Assembly: GCA_019802505.1 (NCBI GenBank) | Contig: JAFMOC010000017.1 | Span: forward strand, 918,501-982,500 | DNA length: 64,000 bases | Reading direction: 5' to 3' | Source: Corydoras sp. C115 | Taxonomy: Eukaryota > Chordata > Actinopteri > Siluriformes > Callichthyidae | Shown: positions 1 through 12,300 of the stretch, piece after piece | Layout: each line of letters begins with the position of its first letter | How positions within the stretch are numbered: the first letter of the stretch is position 1 | Position numbers and translations under genes: made by a program | The notes under the pieces: generated by a model | What the model was told of the DNA's origin: nothing | Database searches by the model: none | What the model saw: only the letters and a program-made list of their open reading frames with translations

Positions 1-695
1 AAAATTCATAACCTGTCTTCAAACTGCCATTACAGTGATTTTATTATTTTATTTTTTTTAAATCAATTGCAACTTATTTACACATGTTTTCCTCTTTGAT
101 TCTAAGCCTTTGGCTCTGTTTGTGTGGAGTTTTGCATGATCTCTCAGTGAGTCCATTTTCCTCTGGGTAATATTACCTTACAAAACAAGCTGTTAGAGTA
201 ATTAGGGGTGCAAGTATGTGATGCATGTAACAGTGTGTCTGTGGGGGATTAGTCCTGAAATAAATGAATAAATGTATGATAATGCAATTCCCTCTTTTTG
301 TGCTATGTCCAGCCATGGTCGAATGGTTCAACGGCAAAATACAAATATCTATATGTGACAGATGTTCTGAAGGCAGCTCTCAATCAAGCACCAAATAATG
401 TGTAAAGCCTCATGGAATTCATTTACAACCGTCAGACTCACTCGCATGTCAGAAAAGCCACATCCCAATGTGCTTCCAATCAGAACTGGTGGAAAGGTCA
501 CATTTCAAATACATTTCTATTTTAATGCTCTGTTTATTTTTATTAAAGAGTAGTTAACATAGATACACACCGTACATAATTATACACTAATAAATAGACA
601 AATACACACCGGTGCGCATATGAACAACACAGAACCTTGTAAGTTATTGTAAAAAAAAACCCAACCCCCTCCAAACCAACCCCCCAGATACTTAG

Positions 696-766
<71 letters not shown>

Positions 767-2494
767 ATCATACATTCAGAAACTGCTGGTGTCAGTAAAG
801 CATTAATTCATGCTCTTCCTAAAACTTTTAATACCATTCTCGTGCTTTGCCCCCTGCCATGTGGATTTCTCTCAGCTGGTATGTGGCTGATTGCAGTGCT
901 GTTAAGTGTTGATTACGTTCAGTGCTGCCACTTGCAGTGGATTTATTACATTCATTACAGAGGTTTCTATCCACCTGTCCTTGTGGAAATTTGAAATTTG
1001 AGCAAAAATGTAGGAGTGTTTAGAACTAATTAAATGTGCAGAAATCCAGTTGAGGTATATGTATTACTATTTCTGTGTTAATTGCAGCAAAAGGGAAAAT
1101 GTTGCACATAAAAGCAATATACATGTATTATGTCTGAAACTCACTCCCTTGTTCTTTCACTGCTTTTACCAAATTGTCACAAGGTCTATGTAAAGTTGGG
1201 ACCAAAATAACTTTGCTGAGTCCACATGTGGTTTATGTGCCACATTTTTTTCTGCCCTGAAGTCGACTGCTGATAAATTGGTCAGCTTTTTATAATGGAA
1301 ATGAGTCACATGCATCGCAATTTACAAACATAGTTTAGGTGGGAATTTTTTAGGTGGTGTTATCTCAAAAAACAGGAGATAAACATGATCAATGGACCGA
1401 GAAGCAAAGGTTCTGTTTACTCCAACTATGAAGATTATAGTGTGCTGTACGTGTGGCAACATGGATGCTGGGTGCTTGGTACTTTTTCAGTATGACAGAA
1501 TAAATTCTTTTCTTTATTTGGCTTTTATAAGTAATGCATCTGGTATTTGCCACTTAAGCACCATGTCTGTTAAAACATGATCAGACCCTAAAGTAGGACT
1601 TGAGGGAGCAAATCCTTTTATTATTTTTGGCTGTCTATATTGGCTTTTAAACTTTATGCAACAATGGTTGCTCATGGTAGCTCTGTGGACAGTTTCCCAA
1701 CATAACAGACTGAAAACAGCTTTATTAAAGGTCAGTTTAAGTTGGCCATGAAGACTGACTTTCAGAATAATTTTTTAACAACAGATTACGCAGCAGTGAC
1801 TCGACAGCCATTGGATGTTTGTTTTTAACAAAGTCTATAGTATTTAAAAAAACGGCTGCTTTATCAACCACTTGAGAGTTAAGTCTGATGTAATTTCTAG
1901 CCCACAAGGTCGGTAAAGTACCCCATCAAGAATTAAAAAGCCACTTCAAAGATGGGAGAGGTGGCACATTTGCGAAGGAGATCCTTTCATGAGCATTTAC
2001 ATTTTAGCCTAGTGTTTGAAATCCTGTAAAATGGAATGCTTATGAAGCTAAACCACAGGAAGTGAACAATTCTAGAGGAAAGAACATGCCCTTTTTTTTC
2101 GTGGGCAGATCAAGCTGCAACCTGCATCCTGAATTTATAGAACATCAGTGGCAAGAAAATTGATTTTCTCTGACCTGTTTTTTTCGTTCTGAAAAAATAA
2201 AAGCTTTTGAAAATAGTTCATAGCGCTGTTTATTGCAGTGAGAGAAATGAATTTTCCCGTAATGGACACTGAATCTTTTTGGATGCCCGAATCCACTTTT
2301 GTTGTTTTACACAGTAGGAGACGCTTGTCTTCAGTGACGCATCCCTCCCTTGTGTGTATGATTTTAATTAATGGCAGATATGTAGAGAACTGTCAAAACG
2401 ACAGTCCAGCTCAAATTCAGTTGGGCAGTGTTGCCTCAAAGTGCGGAAATGTAGAAATACAACACATGATTTATGTTTTTCTTCTTCTTTTCAG
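1..2494. other. Upstream or first-intron DNA of plxnb2, no gene recognised
   Basis: No coding exon is recognisable here. The stretch ends in a strong 3' splice site at 2491-2494 (pyrimidine-rich, then ttttcag) directly before the first coding exon of plxnb2. It is therefore most simply read as intron between a non-coding 5' exon, which may lie outside the window, and the first coding exon. It holds a long CA repeat at 698-763. The short open frames in it are not supported by homology or splice signals. Confidence 0.6.
698..763. repeat. (CA)n microsatellite
   Basis: An uninterrupted CA/TG dinucleotide run of about 66 bp in the presumed 5' intron of plxnb2. Poly-cysteine/valine open frames read from it are artefacts. 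Confidence 0.97.
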
Positions 2495-5400
2495 AAATGG
2501 CATGGTGGTACGTGGCAGCTCTTCTGGTGCTGCTGTGTGTTGGCCAGTCTCACTGTGAGCAGCCTCATACCAATTTTCCCTCGACCACAACAATCAACAC
2601 AGTGGTTCAGGACTCTGAGACTGGTCGGATTTATTTGGGTGCTGTCAATGCCATCTACCAGCTGAACTCTGGGCTTCAGAAAGAAAGTGTGGCTGTGGTG
2701 GGCCCCAAGAAAGATGGTCCGAACTGCACTCCTCCCATTAATGCACAATGTGTTGAGGCCAAAGACACAGACAACGTCAACAAGCTTCTTTTGGTGAACC
2801 AAGCTAACGGCTCGCTGGTGGTGTGCGGTAGCATCTTCCGTGGCATCTGCTCTCTGCATAATCTGAGTAACGTAGAGCATCAGCTGTACTACAGCGACTC
2901 TAAAGGCGAGAAGACTTATGTGACCACATCGGCTGAGTTGATCTCAGTGGTAGGTGTGATCTCAAACATCACTAAAGACACAAAGACACTCAGTGTCTTT
3001 TATGTAGGACAGGGCTACGGGACATCTGACAGCCTGAAGCTGGTGAGCACACGTCTTTTAGAGACATCTAAAGATTTTGAGTGGGAAATTTTTGAGAACA
3101 TCGTTGAAACATCCACAGTGCAGATGGGCCCTGTAAAGCGTTTCCTACACGACTTCCGTTACGCCTTCAGAGAAAATGGCCACATCTACTTTCTGTTCTC
3201 ACGAACACTGGGCACCTCTGATAGCCGTAAGCTGAGCTTTGTGGCTCGTCTGTGCGAATCCGACATGAATTACTTCTCTTACATAGAGCTGCAACTTAAC
3301 TGCAGCATGAATGGCGAGAACAACTACAACAAGGTCCAGGCAGCATATCTGGCCTCCCCTGGTCCGGTTCTCTCAACAATCCTAAAAGCCAAAGGCGAGT
3401 TGACGACAAATGAGAAGGTGCTGTTTGCTGTATTTAGCAGTGACGATGGCGCAAGCTCGGCACTGTGCATGTACCCTCTAGGCAGCATCAACCGCCAGAT
3501 CGGGACTGTCATTAATTCGTGCTATGGAGGAGAAGTCCTGCCCAACAAAACTCCAAAAGCTGTGTACTCTCCATATGCCACCTCGTCTAAACCTGAAGAA
3601 ATGTGCAAGACCTCCATTGTGGTATGTGCAAATTATTCATTCTCACACAAAACACTATCTAAACTCATAAACTTGATTATAACCGTTAGCCAACGATGTA
3701 GTAATTATTAATGCTGCAATGAATTAATATGATATAGAATATCCTTTTTATGGTTTTATACATGGCATTGTTCTTTCAAATGCAAAGGAGATCATTTAGA
3801 AGGTAAAAGGCAAACTTTTGATTAGTACTGTATGTTTGATCCTTTATCCTTCAGTCTTCTAAGACTTTTTTTTTTGTTCTTATTTCTTTGTTTTATTTCA
3901 AATTATTCATTTTTAGATTATAGCTCTTTAAAGTAACATTTATATAATGAAATTCGCAACTTAAATATATGCCAACACAGAATCTGATTCATTGTGTCTG
4001 TCTGATCCTCATCAGAATGGTTCAGAGAAGTTTCCGTGTGGAGACGAGTTCCTGCCCTCTCCCCTGGTCAGTAAAGCAGAATATGCGTTGTCCACCCAGC
4101 TTGCATACACCCGGAAAAGCAACCTGACTTCTGTGGCTGTGACTGTGGTGAACGAGCACACTGTGGCATTTTTGGGCACCAGCCATGGAGATGTGTTTAA
4201 GGTGATTTAGTTTTCAGTGGTTACAGAAATCAAGAATGCAGCTCCTAAAACATTAAGCACTCACTCTGTACTGTATAAGCTTTTAAATCTATAAATATAT
4301 ATTCTGTGTTTTATAAATGTTCTAAAAGATAAGTGAGAATCATAACCGCTATGCACTACATATGCCTGTTGTTATGGTTGTAAAGGCTCGGTAAAGTCAG
4401 GTAAACCCTAAAAGTATTTATATAATTAAATTATTATCTATTAAATTAGCTATAAATTTTTACAATTATGAACAAAAATATGAAAAATATTCTTATTCAG
4501 TAAAACAAAATTCATTTTTTTCGTTAGTGTCACTTGTATACACATTATATCTTTATTTTTAAGGCATGTGTATATTCAAATCTTTGTGTATAATGTAAAT
4601 ATTCAAATCTTTGTGTAGGTTACCAAAATATCTTACTGACATTAATATGTTTAACTAATTGGATGCTTGGCCTTGCAGGTGCACCTGACTAGTTCCTCTG
4701 ATGCCTATGGCAAGATTCCAGGAGACGTCGCAGATGGTCCCGTTAACAAAAACATGTTTTTTGATTCCAGCAAAAATTATGTATATGTTACCACCGCTAA
4801 AAAGGTTAGTCGATAACATCTGCCTTTGTTTACACACCCCCAGTTTGACTGTGCTTTTTTTAATGAAGTACATTTGAACATCTTGACAAGAATCATGTAT
4901 TTTAATTTGAGGTCTTTGATCTCAATTAGTGTTTTTATACCGAGAGGCACATCACTGATCGTAATGTTTTGAATCCTGTTTCATCTGACAGACTTGTTTA
5001 TTATTTTATTTATTTACTGAATTATTATTTTTCTAACACTTGTGTAATCACGGGCTCAATTTAGCAAATGAAAAAAAAAAATCTAAAGTGAAAATAAATA
5101 TTATCAAATATTTAGACAGATGAGTTGCGCTTTACATGCTGTATCTGATATAAAGATACCATATCGTACCAACTGTAAAACATGGGGGAGGGTAGACCGT
5201 GATCTGGGAAAAGTGATTCTGCCAGTGGCAAAACTGTGTGGGTAAAGAAAGGATTAAAAATGTGAAGCATTGCATTTTATAAATTCTTGTATTTAGTCAT
5301 TTAAGAAACGTTAATGTTAATGAATGTTTCAGAAAGAAATGTACAATCTTCGTTTTTTATGTATGTCTTATGTAATAAACCTGATGATTATATGACTGTC

Positions 5401-5514
5401 ATGTTTCTTATAGATCACTAAAATTCCAGTGCAAGCATGTGAACAGAAGACGGACTGTTCATCGTGTATGGCTCAGCGGGATCCGTACTGCGGCTGGTGT
5501 GTTCTGGAGGGCCG
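2495..5514 (+). CDS. plxnb2: plxnb2 exons for signal peptide, Sema domain and start of PSI 1
   Basis: Coding exons 1-4: 2497-3621 (the transcript exon starts at 2495), 4016-4201, 4679-4804, 5414-5514. The first exon is unusually long (1125 nt). It opens with ATG two bases after the acceptor, giving the hydrophobic leader MAWWYVAALLVLLCVGQ and then most of the Sema beta-propeller. The family signatures DTDNVNKLLLV, CGSIFRGICSL and HTVAFLGTS are readable. The fourth exon carries the cysteines of the first PSI domain (CSSCMAQRDPYCGWC). All junctions are phase 0 except the last, which leaves two bases of an arginine codon completed at 6125. Confidence 0.95.
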
Positions 5515-7014
5515 GTAAGTGATGCTGTAGATCATCTTAAGTGAGTTTTCAGTGCAGATCTTAAGATTGTTTTGCGACATTTCCATAATATTATAAGTTG
5601 CTTATTCTGATTAGGGTTGTGTGAAGTGTGGGAGCGTACCCCTGCACTTACTAGATAAATTACACCATGCAGACATGAGAAGAACATACAAACCCTTCAC
5701 AGAAAATACTGTGCTGCCCAACTCAGAAATCAAACCCAGGACCTATTTGCTGGGACCTGTCAGTGCTGCTCACTGCCCTTAAAAAATATTATGAATAATT
5801 TAAAGACACTGAAATCTCAACAGCTGTGTCACTGAACCATTGACTACAGACTATACAGTAGTTTAATGAACTTAATAATAATGTGTAATTTAACACTAAG
5901 AGAGAAAGTAACAAGTTTACACTTTGGAGTGTGAAGAATATCACTGAATCATGTAATGTGTAGCTGTAGATTTACTTTTCTAAGGAACAGTTCATCATTA
6001 CAAACCAATTCACAATTGAAGACAGGTTTTAAAAGGTTTAGTGTTTTTTTCTGTTTATTTAAATCTATTAAAGGTAAAAATGATAAATAGACTCCACTAA
6101 AGTCTTCACCACCATTTTATATAGATGCACCACGAAGCAGAACTGCAGCCGAAGAGATGAGAAGAACGCTTGGCTGTGGAGTCCAAACCAGAAGTGTGTT
6201 ACCATCGAGACTTTCAATCCTCCCAGCATCAGTCGTAAAAAGAATACGCAGGTCAGTTTCGTTACTTTAGAGAACTTCTCTTTTAAAGTACCTCAGGAAC
6301 ATGATCATGAAATAATTAAAGTTAACTCTTATTTGTAAGATAGTTTCAAAGCTAGCTGCACATTGCACCTCCATACAGCCCCTGAATTTATTCAGTTCTC
6401 TCCAACTCATAAATGTTTCCTGGTAATTGATTTTGTGGAACAGACATGCGTCCACTGTTCAGATCATGCATGTTAAAAAAACCCAGACCATTAAAACATT
6501 TACCAGCAATCTGAAGTATTAACTGAAGTGATTTTTATTCTTCGTATTCATTTATTTTATAATCAGAGTTAAATTAAGAGTTCTTCTGTCAACCACTTCT
6601 GGACATGGGCCCAATTAAGCAAACCACAAATTATGCCGCAGAGAGTGCTGCTCTAGTAAAGTGCATGTGTAAAGGAGCAGCTCAGTCTTAATCATGGCGA
6701 CCACACAAGCTCATATAATTGAAAAGGACATTATTTTAAATCTCATTACATGAATTCTGATTTATTGATCTTTTGATAGTTATTTTGTAAAAACTGCACC
6801 TTTACAGTAAATTTCGATGATTATTTACAGGTAGAAATGTATGTCCCCACCCTGCTCACCATAAAGGAAGATCTTAAATGTGATTTTGGTGACTACAAAA
6901 CTGTTGCAGTCATGAATAAGGATAAAGTCACCTGTCTGCTACCAGATCTTGAGAGGATTCCTCCAACACCAGAGGATAAAGGTGAGATCTACTCCACACA
7001 GCCGTGCCATTTAG

Positions 7015-7049
<35 letters not shown>

Positions 7050-10000
7050 TTTTAATAATATTTTTTATGATCTCTTTCATGTTAAACTGGGAAATCAATT
7101 TTGGGTTTAATTTATATACTGGAATGTTAATGAAGATGAAAGTAAAATATACATTAACACTAGTCCAGACAGCGATGTGGAGCTGAAAACAGAACCCATT
7201 ATAGTTGCACACCATGGGGTGCTGTTTTAATAAGCTATAATTACATTAGCAATCTGACTGTTATAGACAGAGCAGTGAAACAAAGAGCAGTACCTGTAGT
7301 GTCGCAGTGCTGTTACATTCATCACTCATACAGTATATTATGACTTATTATATTTCCCTTTTTAAAATAAGAGTTGATTAGGACTTGTAATTAATAATGT
7401 GTGCTTGTGGCTCATAAATAGAGGATGTAGCATATATGAGTATTTAAAGTTAATTAATCATTAATAATTCTTTCTGTAATGTTTAATATGTACAAAGTTT
7501 GATAGCAAACTGATCTCGTGTTTTTTTGTTTTATTGTGTTAAAGACTATGTTGCATTGCCTGTGAAGATCACACTGAATGACAAAATAGAGTTGACAAGC
7601 AGCGAGTACAAGTTCTATGACTGTGCTGCGGTTGTGAAAGAGGCGACGAGTATACCGTAAGTGTTTCTGTCAAGTACAAATAAAAAGGAAAGTTTGAAAT
7701 TTTTAACAGTGCTGTGTTCTGCGCAGCATCTCTTTATTTGCCTCATTGTTCTTTAATGTTCTTGCAGGTGCATAGCCTGTGTGACCAGTAAGTGGGGCTG
7801 CCAGTGGAACTTACAGGATCACACTTGTATAGATCTGGACGAGCTGCCAATGACTGACAGCATCATTAAACCCAATGAGGTAAAGGATTTACATATGAGT
7901 CATATAGCCAACAGTCTATTCACCTTCCACCTGCATCGTTTAAATAACAACACTGCTTGTGAATATATAAACAGAATTTCAGACATATTGCTATCTCAGC
8001 GGGATTTTGTGTCTACTTTTCCTTTCGGTACGATGGCAAAAACGCAAAAGCAGTCACAATACCTCGTCTTTATTTATTTGGGAGGAAGACGGTTTGAAAG
8101 CAGAATGTGTTTGTGTGTTTTTATGATTTTGGATAAATGATGTGATTTGATAACAGCTGTGTGTTGTGTTTGCTGTCTACATAAATCTTCTACCAGGATT
8201 TCAGGTGCCCTCGGTTTGAGAATCCAAACCCAAAGCTCATTCCTGTGGGCTTTAAAAGTCCTATTGTCTTCGATGGTACAAATCTAGAGACATACACGGT
8301 AATTACAGTAAATCTTTAATCCACAAATTGGTTTAAAAGTGATAAAATAAAAATGATGTGACCATTGATTTGATTTAATTTTAATTCTGACATCAGGGAC
8401 AAAGCTTTCAGATTGGCACTAGGCTCATGAAGGAGTTTGGCGATGTGACTGCTGATGGTTCATCGTTCAGATTTGATGGCTATGAGGTCAGTGTGATTTA
8501 TTTCCTTTCTTACAAACACACAAACACACACTATCTGTAATAATCTGAAAACATGTGCTTTTGATTTTCATCTGTAACCTTTATTTATTTCTTTTTGCCA
8601 TACAATTAATGACAATAATTAATAAATAAGCCAGAACATAAAAAAAAACTTCTCCTTCATACATTAAACACATATTTAATAATTAATGCATTGTAATAAA
8701 ACTCAGTAATGGGACTTGTGTTTTCTTTTTGTGCAGTTTTCTTACGACAAGAATCCAGAAGTGAATGTAACATTCTATGTGAATGAGAAACAGACAAAAA
8801 AGAAGGTTGACTGCACGCTGCAGGGTAAGTTTATTATTTCAGGGAATGTTCTAATGGACTACAAAACATAATGTAATGTTCATCATCTAGTGATGTAAGC
8901 AAACTTTACTGGTGTCCTCACTGGACATTTAGAAATTTGTGTTTGAATAAAATAACAGAAGACCGTAAGTAAGTACAAAAAAATGATCACATTACAGTGT
9001 GCAGAGAATTCTGTAAAGTTTTTGATGATGACGTCCTTGTGTTATGAGTCTAAGGGTGTGGGATCAACCCATAGGGTGTTCTCCTTCCTAAAACATATTA
9101 AACTGAGTTCCAGTGTAGTTCATGGAGTTCAACCTGCTTACAGGGTCATTGATACTTTACTAAGTGAAATTACTGATTTGTTTTCTCTATCTTGTTCAGT
9201 GGTGCTATATAACTGTTCAGTGGGGCGTGAGGACTGCAGTCTGTGTAAAAATGCAGATCAGAAGTATAACTGTGTGTGGTGTGCCTCAATGCAATCCTGC
9301 ATATATAACAGACTTTGTTCCAATGAGGTTCAAAAGTGTCCAGCTCCCACCATCACAGACGTAAGACATTTTATTTCTGCTTTAATTTTTTTCATTTTGA
9401 TTTTCAGTCCAGCCGATGGAAATTTGCAGACAGGAAATTACAGTTCAATAATATGGCATTAATAAAGGTTTAAATCCCAAGTTCACTGCATTTAGCCTTG
9501 AGCAAGCCCCTTAACGCTTTATTGCTCAGCGGGGGCTGTATCATGACTAAGATGCTGTACCCTAACCCCAGCCATCAAGTTTGGAAAGCTGTAAGATGTT
9601 TTGGATAAAAACATCTGCAAAGTAATTGAATGCTGCAGTGGTTAGCGCAACCACCACACAGCTGTGAAACTGTGAAGTTTGCATGTCCTCCCTGTGCCTG
9701 GGTGATTTCCTCTGTAAATTAAAGATAGTAATTGAGAGAGAGACATGATTTCTTGTCCATTACCAAAAACAATTTAGAATTTTTTTTTTTCTTCAGATTG
9801 TTCCGCGATACGGACCAACCAGCGGGGACATCTTAGTCACAATTAAAGGCTTCAACCTTGGTATTCAAAAAGAAGACATCAAAAATATCACAGTTGCTAA
9901 AGTGCCATGTGTCCACCAGACGGACAGATACACTGTCTCCACGAGGTACTGATGAACAGTTACAGAGGGACGGATACTGTGTTAGTGGGTTTATGAGTGA

Positions 10001-10912
10001 GTTTTGATGCTTCAATCTCTTCATCAGTGTTGTGTGTAAGATTGGCCCTGGAAGTCAGAAGGGTCCGGCGGTGGTGGAGGTCGAGGGAGGCAAGAGTGGA
10101 AGTTCACCAGTGGTCTTCGAATACAGGGTAAATCAAGTGCCTTCTTTCTCATTCTAGGTCGATCAGCTTGTTAATTGTTCATTGAATAACAAAATAGCAA
10201 ACAACAGATGGATAGAAACAGGAATTAGAAAAATAAAATGAAAAACGAATGTATGCAAAGATGCTTGTTTTTTTTTTTCTTTAGGACCCAAAGCCTACAA
10301 CAATTGAACCAACAAAAGGTCCAGCAGGGGGGGGAACCGTTATCAACATTTCGGGTGAATATCTGGACACGGCCAGTAAAGAGGACATAAGCATCACTGT
10401 GGGAGATGTACCCTGTGAAGTGTGAGTAACTGGTTGAAGTTGTACTGAATAAACAGAAGTCTGCATTCTGACATGTTTCAGCATACAGCCATGTTTCTGT
10501 ACATTGTTGTTTTACAGACTTGACTTTGGACCCACAATCACATGTAAGACCGGTGCATATACCGGCGTGCAGGTTCCCTCTAAACCTCTTGTAGTCACAG
10601 TCAAATATGGTGGAACCACGTCCAAGGATGTGACCGAAAGCAAATTCACTTACTCACTCAACCCCAAAGTTGTGAAATATGAGCCTTCCAAAAGCTTCTT
10701 TTGGTCAGTATTTCACTTTTTCTCTGTTTTCTGTTAATCTGTAATTATATGGCGCATTTGCATTGCCAGCATTAAACATACTCCCTCATTCAGAGCAAAG
10801 TACAGAGGTCACATGATTTAGATCACGGAACTCCGGGATTATTATTTAGAAAACTTCAGTTAAATGGTCAATAAGACTAAATAACATCACGTTAATACCT
10901 AAACATGCATGG

Positions 10913-10953
<41 letters not shown>

Positions 10954-12259
10954 TTGCAGTGGAGGACGCAAGATCATAGTGGAGGGTACTGGATTCAGTC
11001 AGCTTCAGAAAGTGGTCATGAAAGTGCTGCCATCTGGTGATGAATTCAACCAGCAGCCCAGCAACCCAGCTGAGGTGCCTTTATTCTTCAACTAATATTG
11101 TTTGTGTCTTAAGTGACATATTTTATATAGAACAGAGCATTTATATTCATCTACTGAATTTGTGCTTCGCACACTGTCCCATTTTCAGTTCGTACAAGAA
11201 GTCCATTACAGAAACGATACCATCCTGGAGTTCCACTCACCAAGCATCCAAAATGTGTCTAAGGATCTGTCCTTTAAAACCATCCTCGAGCTAGACAGTA
11301 TTCAGGAGATCCTCACAAAGTTTGAGTACATTTCTGATCCTGAATTCGGCACGTTGGTTGATAACATTATTAGTCCTGGCCGCATCAAAATCGTCCCTGT
11401 GAGTATCTCTTCACTGCAGTCACTGTGTGACCTAATTTTACACATGCAACATGGGAAATGTTTAAAATGATGTTTGAAAATGTTTTTACATGATAAATGT
11501 CATGTATCATTATCATTCGAATCAATATCATTCGAATGCATTATGTTCGAATGCATTGGCACATAAACAATAACCACAGTGCAGCAGTACTCTACTTTAA
11601 TGTCCTTGCATGGTTTATAGGGTAAGGGTCTCGACAAGGCTATGACCGCTCAGGAGGCAGAGGCATTTGTGGGTAATGAGCGATGTGTCATAACATTCCT
11701 GAGTGAAGATAAATTATACGTGGAGGCCCCACAAAAACATCCTACAGCCTCATCGATGGAGTCGCGTTCCGACTCCAGTTCAGATGACCTGGACCTGCTG
11801 GTGAGACACAGCAATTGTTTTATTAGTTTCTTTTTGTTCTTTGTATGTTTTTGGTGTTAACACTTCCTTACTCCGCTGTCTGTGTCTTTACCTTTATTAT
11901 TATATTTAGATTAAGTTTGGCAATGGGAAATGGTTTGTGGGCTCTGTGCGCTATGACAAGGCAATCGACGCTCCTCTCTACATCATCATTCCAGCTGTAA
12001 TTCTGCCCATGCTGCTGTTTATTGCTATATCTGTCTACTGTTACAGGTAAAATCAAGGCTTTAGAGTAGAAAAACAAAACCTGGTTCTCTAATGTATTAT
12101 CCTTGTTGTATGTTCTGATTGTACCAGTTTGCTTTTCTTCCTGTTTTGTTCTCATAAATGTATTTCAAGGTTTCATCGGTTTCCTATACAATTTAAAGCA
12201 TCATTAGCTTTTTCTATACTTTTTTTATTGCAGTATTTCTACTTTTAATGAATGCTATA

Positions 12260-12300
<41 letters not shown>

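Noticed and set aside
580..771. Cys-Val repeat open frame
   Set aside because: Translation of a CA microsatellite; no gene context.
11510..11556. CRISPR-like spacing of short repeats
   Set aside because: Only three 6-bp palindromes in an intron of a vertebrate gene; no array structure.
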